Assembly: GCA_002245135.1 (NCBI GenBank)
Contig: NGBS01000061.1
Coordinates: 1 to 42,259, forward strand
Reading direction: 5' to 3'
Source: Proteromonas lacertae
Taxonomy: Eukaryota; Sar; Bigyra; Opalinata; Proteromonadidae
Length of the DNA stretch: 42,259 nucleotides
In this document: in pieces, positions 8,772 to 23,500 of the stretch
Layout of the letters: the number at the start of each line of letters is the position of its first letter
Position numbering within the stretch: the stretch's first letter is position 1
Position numbers and translations under genes: made by a program
The notes under the pieces: generated by a model
Told to the model about the DNA's origin: nothing
The model's database searches: none
What the model saw: only the letters and a program-made list of their open reading frames with translations

Positions 8772-11196
8772 TTAATAATTATGATCATCATAAAAAACTC
8801 CTTGTTTTTTCATTGATTTATTCTGCCTATTATGATGCTTTATTCTCTCTTTATTCTTCTGTAAATACAATTGATCTTTATGTGAAACTTTAACATCTTC
8901 TTTCTTTTTATTGACTTTTTCTTCATTTGTTGTTGTTGTTGTTGTTGTTGTTGTTTGAGATGGTCGTTCTATTTGTGGTGTTTTTGGAGTTATTATTTTT
9001 GGTGTTTTCATTACTTCACCATCATCAGAATCACTGTATATTTCTCTATTTGGATTATTTTCTAATGGTGTGTCATTTGAAGTTAACTATTCAATAACAT
9101 AAAAAAATAACATTTATATACATCATAATAATTCTCAATAGAATCATTATATTCATCTTCTAATTCATAATTCTTAAATATTTTCTTCACCATTGTCTTA
9201 TATTCATCATCTCTTTTACTAATAATATCTTCTTTCTTTTTACCACCATATAATACTTCTTTTATCTTTATATCGGTATTCTTAGTGAATAATTCATTCA
9301 ACATATTTCTTCTTTCTTCATCACTCAATGTTGTATTCTATTTAAAATAAAATAATAATAACGAATACTTTTTCAAATTGTGATTTCAAATTCATCAAAT
9401 GAGGACTATAATCATTTTTATCAATAACATCCAACACTTTACTAACATCGTTATTATACTCAATTAAACATGATTGAATGAATAAAGGTGAAAATGATGG
9501 ATATATGTAATGAATTTCATTCACTTTAGATTCTTCAGCAAATAATAAAGTGCATTGATCCATTAGAATTGATGGTAATGATGAAATACTTTCATTTACC
9601 AATGAGATTAATTGAGGAATAATTGATATACTTTTATCTGCTGTTGATAAAATTGAACTGAATGATGAATTGAGTGTTGTGTAAAATAAGAACAAATGAT
9701 TATCAGATTCTAATTATAAAATAATTAGCATTATATATATACTATTATCTTTGACTAAATTTAATAAATATGATAATAATTCTTTGGCTTTAGTATTTAT
9801 TTCATCTATTAAATAATATAATATATATATATACTGTTATGTGAAATCGGATCTAAAATATAATAATTAATTATAATTGAATATAATTCAACATAAGTCC
9901 ATATTATCTGCTTAGAAATATTCTGTGTTAGTTGTGAAAACGATTTTGTATTAAACTGATTATATAAACTAACAAAATTAGTGTTCAAAGATTTTAAAAG
10001 ATTCATAAACTTCTCACTTGGTATTTCATCTAATATTGAACTATATACACCTAATATTGACCATAAATTAGTTATCAAATCTAGATAATACTTCTCTTTC
10101 TGTAATTCATCATTTTCAGCTGATATTTGATTGGATAAAATTATATCCGTTAATAATTGAACAGTTTCAGATGTAGAAGAGAGTAGCGAAGGACATAAAT
10201 CGAATAAACGATGAGTAAATAGGTATAATAAAGAACTACAAGGGGAAAAAAAATATAATATAATATACATATTATTCTTTATAAAAATGGAACAAATATC
10301 AAACAATACTGATGGATTTATAATTTTACTTATTATTTCACTAAAATCACTAAATTTACCACCAAAATGTGGGTATATTCTATACAAATTTCTTATTCCA
10401 TCTGTGTCCATTATTAATCTGTAATACACTAGAAATAGAATATGATATAATTTTGATTTTTCACTTGTATATAGTATATTACCTTCATACCATCTGTTTT
10501 CATATTGTAGTAAAGATATTAATAGATTTGTTAGTTTAGTGTCATATAGTAAATGAGAAATATAAACATTATAAGGGAGTTTAAGTAGTATTGATAAATC
10601 ATTGGTAATATCAATGATGATTTGCATATTTTCACTATTTATTGTTATAGCAATAATTATTATTATACTTTTCTAGATTTGGTTTATATATTCCAAAATT
10701 TAATCCAAACAACCTATCTTGTTCAACTATATTCATATCTATATCATTACTTGTGTAGTTTGGATTATCTGGAATATTTGGAGACATTGGAATAAATTCA
10801 GATGCTTTTGCATTTAACTTCGGTTGACGAGTCTCTTTCACAGGATGAGGAGAAGAAGATCTTACAGTTTTTGGATTCTCTTTATTTGGATGTAAATATC
10901 GACATTTATCTCCAAATTTACAATTTCCGTTTTTATAGTTGAAACATATCTTCTTATTCTCATCTTCTGGAGGTGGTGGTTCATTTTTCTCTTGTAGCTT
11001 ATATTTAGGATTAGCAAACACTTTTTCTTTAGATTTTAATGACTATGATGTTATAAACAGTCTAGAATACTTTATCACCTGATGCTTCATGTGAGTATTT
11101 GCATTTATCTCCAAATTTACAATTCCCTTTCAAAAATGCATAACAGACTTTCTTATTTCCTCTAGAATCCTTCTTTGAGGAGGAATTCATATTCAT
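8772..11196 (-). CDS. ASCC2: ASCC2-like protein (CUE domain) with two N-terminal CCCH zinc fingers
   Basis: Eight exons (11071-11196, 10669-11042, 10269-10634, 9835-10235, 9743-9805, 9369-9709, 9122-9337, 8772-9086) with introns of 28-35 nt give 733 residues in a consistent phase. The start ATG at 11194-11196 has an in-frame TAA just before it. Residues 18-36 and 75-93 are two CCCH fingers, both C-x7-C-x5-C-x3-H. Residues about 125-440 match the helical ASCC2 region, including a block equivalent to the human segment LDLCVLFGKGN. A CUE domain lies at about 504-545 (VNEIHYIYPSFSPLF). The tail has a Thr run, NHNR-type basic residues (IKHHNRQNKS) and an acidic end, as in human ASCC2. In its family ASCC2 binds K63-linked ubiquitin through CUE, working with the ASCC3 helicase in alkylation repair and in splitting collided ribosomes. 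Human ASCC2 lacks the CCCH fingers; here they add a likely RNA-binding module. Confidence 0.85.
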
Positions 11197-11302
11197 TTAT
11201 TCTTACAAACAGTAATCAAACTTATATGAAATTCTACATTTTAATGAATTTGTTAAATGAAATCAAGGACATTCTAACAATAAAAAAAAAAAGGAAAATA
11301 AA

Positions 11303-12466
11303 TTATTCTTCTAAACCTTCTTCTTCTCCACCAGACATTAACTTTTGATAGGTAAAGTCATTTAACATATTATATGAGTATAACATAATTATTAACAACA
11401 ATAATGTATATTCTATCTTCAACAAACCATCCGAACTGGTATTGTCAATATGCATTTTACAAACAAAGAACATTCCAAAGGCTATTGTACATATTAAAGC
11501 AGCTGCAATAAACCCTTCAATTACATATTGTTGAAATCCATCATTAGAAACAAACGAATATTTTTCATACCATTTATCAGTGTATGGATTAATACTATAC
11601 CAAGGAGGATTATTGATTATACAGCTGATTATACCAGCTATTGATATATAATATATTATCTATTGTAAATAAATAAATATATATATAATATATACGAGTG
11701 TAAAAATTCGATATACTTTTGGTGATTGATATAACTCACAAAATGTTCGTTTTATTGTTGAAAAATAACATATTAATAATGCATAGATTATAGTAAATAA
11801 AATGGAGAAAAAATGAACATTTGGGACTAATTTATCATCGCCTTCATACTCACTATCTTCATATTGAGCTCCTTTCATCTATAATATTAATATATATAAA
11901 ACAGTAATACATCAATTCCTGCCATATCTATTACCCAATTTACCATTTCACCAATATCTCTATCTTCTAATGTATATGTGTATTCTGATAAATCTTGGGT
12001 CTTGTCTGTTGGATCAATATATCTTGGATAGAAGACAATCATTGGAATTTCTGTTATATTTAACTATTAATAATAATGATAGAGACTACGAATATATACC
12101 ATTTGGAATATATCTTCACCTTCCTCAAAATCACAAATACCAAAGAAACGATCTTGTTCTTCTTTCTTTACATTTGATCTGTACATATTTGCTACTGCGC
12201 TGTAATACATAACCGCTTCTTCACATCGATAACACATGTGATCTGGATCATTTGAAATAAATAAGGAAAATATATCATAATCTCTAGACTTTTTCCAAAT
12301 AAAATCCATAAATCTAGATTCCCCTAGTGAATATGGAGAATTTCCATTTCTCAATACATTTATTGGAGCTAATTTCTATTAATATACATTCCAATATTGA
12401 GAATACCATCTTAACAGCAAATACTGATGTTACAAACAATAATATGATATAAATAGTATGAAACAT
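11303..12466 (-). CDS. OST3: Oligosaccharyltransferase subunit OST3/OST6 (TUSC3/MAGT1 family)
   Basis: Five exons (12407-12466, 12100-12375, 11911-12063, 11696-11878, 11303-11659) with introns of 31-36 nt give 342 residues, the usual family length. Residues 1-17 are a signal peptide (MFHTIYIILLFVTSVFA). A luminal thioredoxin-like domain follows, with a CxxC active site at Cys68-Cys71 (CYRC). From about residue 185 there are four membrane segments. The loop after the second holds NNPPWYSINP, equivalent to the conserved N-x-P-P segment of the family, and the next segment begins with the typical EGFI. The C-terminus is acidic (GGEEEGLEE). The subunit sits in the endoplasmic reticulum, where it forms mixed disulfides with nascent chains and helps the complex glycosylate sites near cysteines. 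Confidence 0.88.
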
Positions 12467-12628
12467 GAAGGAAATTGATAAAGAAATGAATCAAACTTTC
12501 AAGCCAGTTTATTTTTTCATTTTTGTCATTGTATAGTATGAAGAATGATTTACTTATGTCATATCAACACAAAAATATATTTACAATATTAATAAATAAC
12601 GTAGTATATATTTTTTAAGATAATAGAA

Positions 12629-13685
12629 CTATGGATCAAGATAATTGAATATTTTCACTGCTCTTGTATATATCAAAAACACGAAAGCATGTGAATAGCT
12701 AGCTCTAATAGCAGTAATCATCCACCCTCTATACAACCCTCTAATTCCTTCTGTCCTATACACCATTTTCAAAACTTGTAAGAATTTCTTATTCTTAGCT
12801 GACATATCAGTTTGCATTCTTGATTTGACACTATCTGCTGGGAAAAATATAGTCCAATATGAAAATCCACTGCATCCACCAGCTATCATAGTCTGCCAAT
12901 ACTTCAAATCATTTTTAGTTTCTCCTGGTTTGAGGAATGCTTTTGTTACCAACTCATACACTCCAAACCAAGCAATATTACCAGGAATTTCTCTACATAA
13001 AGTACCTACATTACCTCGGTACAATCCTCTGACACCTTCTGACTTTAATATTTTTATTAAAACATCAAATGGACCGTGATAATTCACTTTAACTCCTCGA
13101 TCTCTTGCTGATTGTAACATCTATTCAATTTTACATTTACTATTATATTATACTTGCATTCTACATTTCAGCAATTCAAATGGTGTTAATATATGAGATG
13201 TCACTATAGATGCACCTATTGCTGATATTACAAATTTAGGAATTGTAAGATTCTTTTCATCAGCTATTAATTAGATTAATTAATAATTATAATACGAGTA
13301 ACACCTTGTAATCGTTTCAAAAACCCAAACGTTGTAAAAAGAGCTGAATTTTCAAGAGTTGTACAACACATTGGAGCTAAAATCCCCTATTATATGATAA
13401 TCATTTAATATATACCCTATAAAATCCTCTAATGCCAAATTTTCTGTATGTAGTTTTGGCACAGTCAATAATGCCATTATAAACTCCCTAAATGAAGTTC
13501 ATTAATGAAAGAAAATACTGGATTAATTTGTTGCAGAACTTTTATTGTATCTAATGGATAATCAAGTGATCTTTGCACAATTCCAGACATCTAACTCTTC
13601 ATTAGAATAAAATCTATACAACACCACCAACATAGTCTTTTATTCCAGCATGTGGATGTCTCTTTTCAGGTTCTCCATGCACCAT
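12629..13685 (-). CDS. Mitochondrial carrier (SLC25 family, ornithine/acylcarnitine-like group)
   Basis: Six exons (13620-13685, 13519-13590, 13416-13487, 13296-13386, 13154-13263, 12629-13120) with introns of 29-33 nt give 300 residues, the standard carrier length. All three signature motifs are present after odd-numbered helices: PLDTIK at residue 34, PFELLK at 128 and PADSVK at about 231. Each repeat has the usual RG(F/L)YRG-type second motif (GIRGFYRG, GVRGLYRG). The form FELLKCRMQ and the third motif followed by SRMQ resemble the ornithine (SLC25A15) and carnitine/acylcarnitine (SLC25A20) branch. The substrate cannot be fixed by eye. It belongs in the inner membrane of a mitochondrion or related organelle. 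It lies head-to-tail with the OST3 gene. Confidence 0.88.
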
Positions 13686-13847
13686 TGCTATATAAATTTA
13701 GCAGTTAATGAGAAAAAAAGAAAAATGTAATTATCTTTCAATGAAACGAATATATTTTTTAACATTCAAAAATCATAACAATTCATAAAAATGAAATGTA
13801 TAACAATAATAAGAATTTTATAAACGACAATATTGCAAATAAATATT

Positions 13848-14545
13848 TTACAAAAGTGTACAACATCCCCCTTTATGTTCTTCCTCCTCTCCTTCTTCTT
13901 CTTCACCTTCACTATCTCCTCCTTCTTCTTTCTTTGTTTCTTCACCTTCTTTCTTGGTCTCTTCTTCTTTTTTAACCTCTTCTTCCTCCTTTGGCTTTTC
14001 TTCGACTGTTGTTTCTTCTTTAGCAGCTTCTGTTTCTTTCTTTGTTTCATTTTCCTTTTCCTTTTCTTCTTCTTTCTTCTTATCAGTCTCTGGTTTGCTT
14101 TCTTCTTTTTCGTCTTTATCTTCTTCTTCCTCCTCATCTCCTTCTTTATGATGATGTTTACCATGATGGTGACGACGATGATGTTTATCTTCTTCATTAT
14201 CTTCTTCTTCTTCTTCTTCACCTTCCTTGTGCTTTCTATGACGATGTTTGTGATGATGATGCTTTTTACCTTTTCCACCTTCATCATCATCATTATCATC
14301 ATCATTCTCTCCTTCTTCTCCTGTGTGATTTCTGTTATGATGACGATGATGATGATGATTTTTATCTTCTACTTCTTCTTTCTCTGATTCTTCCTCTTCA
14401 TTTTCTTTATTTGATTCTTCTTTCTCTTTAGGTTTTTCTTCTTTCACTTCTTCTTTCACTTCTTCATTCTCTTCAGCAATTACTTCTTTCTTATCAATTG
14501 ATATCTTCGGAGTTTTATCAGTTGCTGGACTGTATGTTTCTACAA

Positions 14546-14584
<39 letters not shown>

Positions 14585-17500
14585 CCATCATCCATTTGAT
14601 ACATTGACACTTTAAAGAAATCTTTTAAATGATTTGGAGTACCAACATCCATTGAAGAAGCTCTACTCATTCCAGGAGTATCAACATCAATTGTTCCATT
14701 CAATGATCTGTCAAATGGATGAGACTCTAAGATAGAAAGACCTTGTGGTTCAGCTATAAATAATAAATATATTATCATTATAAATACAATCTACATCAGA
14801 TGCTGAGTTCTCAATGATTCTGTTATCATCTTTATCAGGATGTTGAGGTGGTATTTCGATTGGAGCAGGAAGCATTTCTTCACTGTCACTATTGGATGAT
14901 GATGTATCACTTTTGTATAATGCAAGAACAGGATTAATATGTGATATTGATTCATTTGGTATATCTTCTTTATCACTTTCACTGTCAGATTTATCACTAT
15001 CAGATTTATCACTATCTGCAAATGGATTCTTATTTTCTAAAGGTTTTTCTTCTTCTTCTTTCTTTGGAGATTCTTCTTTATCACTTTCACTGTCAGATTT
15101 ATCACTATCAGATTTATCACTATCTGCAAATGGATTCTTATTTTCTAAAGGTTTTTCTTCTTCTTCTTTCTTTGGAGATTCTTCTTTATCACTTTCACTG
15201 TCAGATTTATCACTATCAGATTTATCACTATCTGCAAATGGATTCTTATTTTCTAAAGGTTTTTCTTCTTCTTCTTCTTTCTTTGGAGATTCTTCTTTAT
15301 CACTTTCACTGTCAGATTTATCACTATCAGATTTATCACTATCTGCAAATGGATTCTTATTTTCTAAAGGTTTTTCTTCTTCTTCTTCTTTCTTTGGAGA
15401 TTCTTCTTTATCACTTTCACTGTCAGATTTATCACTATCAGATTTATCACTATCTGCAAATGGATTCTTATTTTCTAAAGGTTTTTCCTTCTTCTTCTTT
15501 CTTTGGAGATTCTTCTTTATCACTTTCACTGTCAGATTTATCACTATCAGATTTATCACTATCTGCAAATGGATTCTTATTTTCTAAAGGTTTTTCTTCT
15601 TCTTCTTCTTTCTTTGGAGATTCTTCTTTATCACTTTCACTGTCAGATTTATCACTATCAGATTTATCACTATCTGCAAATGGATTCTTATTTTCTAAAG
15701 GTTTTTCTTCTTCTTCTTTCTTTGGAGATTCTTCTTTATCACTTTCACTGTCAGATTTATCACTATCAGATTTATCACTATCTGCAAATGGATTCTTATT
15801 TTCTAAAGGTTTTTCTTCTTCTTCTTCTTTCTTTGGAGATTCTTCTTTATCACTTTCACTGTCAGATTTATCACTATCAGATTTATCACTATCTGCAAAT
15901 GGATTCTTATTTTCTAAAGGTTTTTCTTCTTCTTCTTCTTTCTTTGGAGATTCTTCTTTATCACTTTCACTGTCAGATTTATCACTATCAGATTTATCAC
16001 TATCTGCAAATGGATTCTTATTTTCTAAGGTTTTTCTTCTTCTTCTTTCTTTGGAGATTCTTCTTTATCACTTTCACTGTCAGATTTATCACTATCAGAT
16101 TTATCACTATCTGCAAATGGATTCTTATTTTCTAAAGGTTTTTCTTCTTCTTCTTCTTTCTTTGGAGATTCTTCTTTATCACTTTCACTGTCAGATTTAT
16201 CACTATCAGATTTATCACTATCTGCAAATGGATTCTTATTTTCTAAAGGTTTTTCTTCTTCTTCTTTCTTTGGAGATTCTTCTTTATCACTTTCACTGTC
16301 AGATTTATCACTATCAGATTTATCACTATCTGCAAATGGATTCTTATTTTCTAAAGGTTTTTCTTCTTCTTCTTTCTTTGGAGATTCTTCTTTATCACTT
16401 TCCACTGTCAGATTTATCACTATCAGATTTATCACTATCTGCAAATGGATTCTTATTTTCTAAAGGTTTTTCTTCTTCTTCTTTCTTTGGAGATTCTTCT
16501 TTATCACTTTCACTGTCAGATTTATCACTATCAGATTTATCACTATCTGCAAATGGATTCTTATTTTCTAAAGGTTTTTTCTTCTTTCTTCTTTCTTTGG
16601 AGATTCTTCTTTATCACTTTCACTGTCAGATTTATCACTATCAGATTTATCACTATCTGCAAATGGATTCTTATTTTCTAAAGGTTTTTCTTCTTCTTCT
16701 TTCTTTGGAGATTCTTCTTTATCACTTTCACTGTCAGATTTATCACTATCAGATTTATCACTATCTGCAAATGGATTCTTATTTTCTAAAGGTTTTTCTT
16801 CTTCTTCTTTCTTTGGAGATTCTTCTTTATCACTTTCACTGTCAGATTTATCACTATCAGATTTATCACTATCTGCAAATGGATTCTTATTTTCTAAAGG
16901 TTTTTCTTCTTCTTCTTTCTTTGGAGATTCTTCTTTATCACTTTCACTGTCAGATTTATCACTATCAGATTTATCACTATCTGCAAATGGATTCTTATTT
17001 TCTAAAGGTTTTTCTTCTTCTTCTTCTTTCTTTGGAGATTCTTCTTTATCACTTTCACTGTCAGATTTATCACTATCAGATTTATCACTATCTGCAAATG
17101 GATTCTTATTTTCTAAAGGTTTTTCTTCTTCTTCTTTCTTTGGAGATTCTTCTTTATCACTTTCACTGTCAGATTTATCACTATCAGATTTATCACTATC
17201 TGCAAATGGATTCTTATTTTCTAAAGGTTTTTCTTCTTCTTCTTCTTTCTTTGGAGATTCTTCTTTATCACTTTCACTGTCAGATTTATCACTATCAGAT
17301 TTATCACTATCTGCAAATGGATTCTTATTTTCTAAAGGTTTTTCTTCTTCTTCTTCTTTCTTTGGAGATTCTTCTTTATCACTTTCACTGTCAGATTTAT
17401 CACTATCAGATTTATCACTATCTGCAAATGGATTCTTATTTTCTAAAGGTTTTTCTTCTTCTTCTTTCTTTGGAGATTCTTCTTTATCACTTTCACTGTC

Positions 17501-20500
17501 AGATTTATCACTATCAGATTTATCACTATCTGCAAATGGATTCTTATTTTCTAAAGGTTTTTCTTCTTCTTCTTTCTTTGGAGATTCTTCTTTATCACTT
17601 TCACTGTCAGATTTATCACTATCAGATTTATCACTATCTGCAAATGGATTCTTATTTTCTAAAGGTTTTTCTTCTTCTTCTTCTTTCTTTGGAGATTCTT
17701 CTTTATCACTTTCACTGTCAGATTTATCACTATCAGATTTATCACTATCTGCAAATGGATTCTTATTTTCTAAAGGTTTTTCTTCTTCTTCTTTCTTTGG
17801 AGATTCTTCTTTATCACTTTCACTGTCAGATTTATCACTATCAGATTTATCACTATCTGCAAATGGATTCTTATTTTCTAAAGGTTTTTCTTCTTCTTCT
17901 TCTTTCTTTGGAGATTCTTCTTTATCACTTTCACTGTCAGATTTATCACTATCAGATTTATCACTATCTGCAAATGGATTCTTATTTTCTAAAGGTTTTT
18001 CTTCTTCTTCTTCTTTCTTTGGAGATTCTTCTTTATCACTTTCACTGTCAGATTTATCACTATCAGATTTATCACTATCTGCAAATGGATTCTTATTTTC
18101 TAAAGGTTTTCTTCTTCTTCTTCTTTCTTTGGAGATTCTTCTTTATCACTTTCACTGTCAGATTTATCACTATCAGATTTATCACTATCTGCAAATGGAT
18201 TCTTATTTTCTAAAGGTTTTTCTTCTTTCTTCTTTCTTTGGAGATTCTTCTTTATCACTTTCACTGTCAGATTTATCACTATCAGATTTATCACTATCTG
18301 CAAATGGATTCTTATTTTCTAAAGGTTTTTCTTCTTCTTCTTCTTTCTTTGGAGATTCTTCTTTATCACTTTCACTGTCAGATTTATCACTATCAGATTT
18401 ATCACTATCTGCAAATGGATTCTTATTTTCTAAAGGTTTTTCTTCTTCTTCTTCTTTCTTTGGAGATTCTTCTTTATCACTTTCACTGTCAGATTTATCA
18501 CTATCAGATTTATCACTATCTGCAAATGGATTCTTATTTTCTAAAGGTTTTTCTTCTTCTTCTTTCTTTGGAGATTCTTCTTTATCACTTTCACTGTCAG
18601 ATTTATCACTATCAGATTTATCACTATCTGCAAATGGATTCTTATTTTCTAAAGGTTTTTCTTCTTCTTCTTCTTTCTTTGGAGATTCTTCTTTATCACT
18701 TTCACTGTCAGATTTATCACTATCAGATTTATCACTATCTGCAAATGGATTCTTATTTTCTAAAGGTTTTTCTTCTTCTTCTTCTTTCTTTGGAGATTCT
18801 TCTTTATCACTTTCACTGTCAGATTTATCACTATCAGATTTATCACTATCTGCAAATGGATTCTTATTTTCTAAAGGTTTTTCTTCTTCTTCTTTCTTTG
18901 GAGATTCTTCTTTATCACTTTCACTGTCAGATTTATCACTATCAGATTTATCACTATCTGCAAATGGATTCTTATTTTCTAAAGGTTTCTTCTTCTTCTT
19001 CTTTCTTTGGAGATTCTTCTTTATCACTTTCACTGTCAGATTTATCACTATCAGATTTATCACTATCTGCAAATGGATTCTTATTTTCTAAAGGTTTTTC
19101 TTCTTCTTCTTCTTTCTTTGGAGATTCTTCTTTATCACTTTCACTGTCAGATTTATCACTATCAGATTTATCACTATCTGCAAATGGATTCTTATTTTCT
19201 AAAGGTTTTTCTTCTTCTTCTTTTCTTTGGAGATTCTTCTTTATCACTTTCACTGTCAGATTTATCACTATCAGATTTATCACTATCTGCAAATGGATTC
19301 TTATTTTCTAAAGGTTTTTCTTCTTCTTCTTTCTTTGGAGATTCTTCTTTATCACTTTCACTGTCAGATTTATCACTATCAGATTTATCACTATCTGCAA
19401 ATGGATTCTTATTTTCTAAAGGTTTTTCTTCTTCTTCTTCTTTCTTTGGAGATTCTTCTTTATCACTTTCACTGTCAGATTTATCACTATCAGATTTATC
19501 ACTATCTGCAAATGGATTCTTATTTTCTAAAGGTTTTTCTTCTTCTTCTTTCTTTGGAGATTCTTCTTTATCACTTTCACTGTCAGATTTATCACTATCA
19601 GATTTATCACTATCTGCAAATGGATTCTTATTTTCTAAAGGTTTTTCTTCTTCTTCTTCTTTCTTTGGAGATTCTTCTTTATCACTTTCACTGTCAGATT
19701 TATCACTATCAGATTTATCACTATCTGCAAATGGATTCTTATTTTCTAAAGGTTTTTCTTCTTCTTCTTCTTTCTTTGGAGATTCTTCTTTATCACTTTC
19801 ACTGTCAGATTTATCACTATCAGATTTATCACTATCTGCAAATGGATTCTTATTTTCTAAAGGTTTTCTTCTTCTTCTTCTTTCTTTGGAGATTCTTCTT
19901 TATCACTTTCACTGTCAGATTTATCACTATCAGATTTATCACTATCTGCAAATGGATTCTTATTTTCTAAAGGTTTTTCTTCTTCTTCTTTCTTTGGAGA
20001 TTCTTCTTTATCACTTTCACTGTCAGATTTATCACTATCAGATTTATCACTATCTGCAAATGGATTCTTATTTTCTAAAGGTTTTTCTTCTTCTTCTTTC
20101 TTTGGAGATTCTTCTTTATCACTTTCACTGTCAGATTTATCACTATCAGATTTATCACTATCTGCAAATGGATTCTTATTTTCTAAAGGTTTTTCTTCTT
20201 CTTCTTTCTTTGGAGATTCTTCTTTATCACTTTCACTGTCAGATTTATCACTATCAGATTTATCACTATCTGCAAATGGATTCTTATTTTCTAAAGGTTT
20301 TTCTTCTTCTTCTTTCTTTGGAGATTCTTCTTTATCACTTTCACTGTCAGATTTATCACTATCAGATTTATCACTATCTGCAAATGGATTCTTATTTTCT
20401 AAAGGTTTTTCCTTCTTCTTCTTTCTTTGGAGATTCTTCTTTATCACTTTCACTGTCAGATTTATCACTATCAGATTTATCACTATCTGCAAATGGATTC

Positions 20501-23500
20501 TTATTTTCTAAAGGTTTTTCTTCTTCTTCTTTTCTTTGGAGATTCTCTTTATCACTTTCACTGTCAGATTTATCACTATCAGATTTATCACTATCTGCAA
20601 ATGGATTCTTATTTTCTAAAGGTTTTTTCTTCTTCTTCTTTCTTTGGAGATTCTTCTTTATCACTTTCACTGTCAGATTTATCACTATCAGATTTATCAC
20701 TATCTGCAAATGGATTCTTATTTTCTAAAAGGTTTTTTCTTCTTCTTCTTTCTTTGGAGATTCTTCTTTATCACTTTCACTGTCAGATTTATCACTATCA
20801 GATTTATCACTATCTGCAAATGGATTCTTATTTTCTAAAGGTTTTTCCTTCTTCTTCTTTCTTTGGAGATTCTTCTTTATCACTTTCACTGTCAGATTTA
20901 TCACTATCAGATTTATCACTATCTGCAAATGGATTCTTATTTTCTAAAGGTTTTCTTCTTCTTCTTTCTTTGGAGATTCTTCTTTATCACTTTCACTGTC
21001 AGATTTATCACTATCAGATTTATCACTATCTGCAAATGGATTCTTATTTTCTAAAGGTTTTTCTTCTTCTTCTTCTTTCTTTGGAGATTCTTTTTATCAC
21101 TTTCACTGTCAGATTTATCACTATCAGATTTATCACTATCTGCAAATGGATTCTTATTTTCTAAAAGGTTTTTCTTCTTCTTCTTTCTTTGGAGATTCTT
21201 CTTTATCACTTTCACTGTCAGATTTATCACTATCAGATTTATCACTATCTGCAAATGGATTCTATTTTCTAAAGGTTTTTCTTCTTCTTCTTTCTTTGGA
21301 GATTCTTCTTTATCACTTTCACTGTCAGATTTATCACTATCAGATTTATCACTATCTGCAAATGGATTCTTATTTTCTAAAGGTTTTTCTTCTTCTTCTT
21401 TCTTTGGAGATTCTTTCTTTATCACTTTCCACTGTCAGATTTATCACTATCAGATTTATCACTATCTGCAAATGGATTCTATTTTCTAAAGGTTTTTCTT
21501 CTTCTTCTTTCTTGGAGATTCTTCTTTATCACTTTCACTGTCAGATTTATCACTATCAGATTTATCACTATCTGCAAATGGATTCTTATTTTCTAAAGGT
21601 TTTTCTCTTCTTCTTCTTTCTTTGGAGATTCTTCTTTATCACTTTCACTGTCCAGATTTATCACTATCAGATTTATCACTATCTGCAAATGGATTCTTAT
21701 TTTCTAAAGGTTTTTCTTCTTCTTCTTTCTTTGGAGATTCTTCTTTATCACTTTCACTGTCAGATTTATCACTATCAGATTTATCACTATCTGCAAATGG
21801 ATTCTTATTTTCTAAAAGGTTTTTCTTCTTCTTCTTTCTTTGGAGATTCTTCTTTATCACTTTCACTGTCAGATTTATCACTATCAGATTTATCACTATC
21901 TGCAAATGGATTCTTATTTTCTAAAGGTTTTTCTTCTTCTTCTTCTTTCTTTGGAGATTCTTCTTTATCACTTTCACTGTCAGATTTATCACTATCAGAT
22001 TTATCACTATCTGCAAATGGATTCTTATTTTCTAAAGGTTTTTCTTCTTCTTCTTTCTTTGGAGATTCTTCTTTATCACTTTCACTGTCAGATTTATCAC
22101 TATCAGATTTATCACTATCTGCAAATGGATTCTTATTTTCTAAAGGTTTTTCTTCTTCTTCTTCTTTCTTTGGAGATTCTTCTTTATCACTTTCACTGTC
22201 AGATTTATCACTATCAGATTTATCACTATCTGCAAATGGATTCTTATTTTCTAAAGGTTTTTCTTCTTCTTCTTCTTCTTGGAGATTCTTCTTTATCACT
22301 TTCACTGTCAGATTTATCACTATCAGATTTATCACTATCTGCAAATGGATTCTTATTTTCTAAAGGTTTTTCTTCTTCTTCTTTCTTTGGAGATTCTTCT
22401 TTATCACTTTCACTGTCAGATTTATCACTATCAGATTTATCACTATCTGGCAAATGGATTCTTATTTTCTAAAGGTTTTCTTCTTCTTCTTCTTTCTTTG
22501 GAGATTCTTCTTTATCACTTTCACTGTCAGATTTTATCACTATCAGATTTATCACTATCTGCAAATGGATTCTTATTTTCTAAAGGTTTTTCTTCTTCTC
22601 TTCTTTCTTTGGAGATTCTTCTTTATCACTTTCACTGTCAGATTTATCACTATCAGATTTATCACTATCTGCCAAATGGATTCTTATTTTCTAAAGGTTT
22701 TTCTTCTTCTTCTTCTTCTTTGGAGATTCTTCTTTATCACTTTCACTGTCAGATTTATCACTATCAGATTTATCACTATCTGCAAATGGATTCTTATTTT
22801 CTAAAGGTTTTTCTTCTTCTTCTTCTTTCTTTGGAGATTCTTCTTTATCACTTTCCACTGTCAGATTTATCACTATCAGATTTATCACTATCTGCAAATG
22901 GATTCTTATTTTCTAAAGGTTTTTCTTCTTCTTCTTTCTTTGGAGATTCTTCTTTATCACTTTCACTGTCAGATTTATCACTATCAGATTTATCACTATC
23001 TGCAAATGGATTCTTATTTTCTAAAGGTTTTTCTTCTTCTTCTTCTTTCTTTGGAGATTCTTCTTTATCACTTTCACTGTCAGATTTATCACTATCAGAT
23101 TTATCACTATCTGCAAATGGATTCTTATTTTCTAAAGGTTTTTCTTCTTCTTCTTCTTTCTTTGGAGATTCTTCTTTATCACTTTCACTGTCAGAATTTA
23201 TCACTATCAGATTTATCACTATCTGCAAATGGATTCTTATTTTCTAAAGGTTTTTCTTTCTTCTTCTTTCTTTGGAGATTCTTCTTTATCACTTTCACTG
23301 TCAGATTTATCACTATCAGATTTATCACTATCTGCAAATGGATTCTTATTTTCTAAAGGTTTTCTTCTTCTTCTTCTTTCTTTGGAGATTCTTCTTTATC
23401 ACTTTCACTGTCAGATTTATCACTATCAGATTTATCACTATCTGCAAATGGATTCTTATTTTCTAAAGGTTTTTCTTCTTCTTCTTTCTTTGGAGATTCT

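Noticed and set aside
13766-14431. Lys-rich minus-strand and Phe/Ser- or Asp-rich plus-strand frames overlapping the CAAX exon
   Set aside because: They are alternative frames of the low-complexity Glu/His/Lys codons of the NPF gene's last exon.
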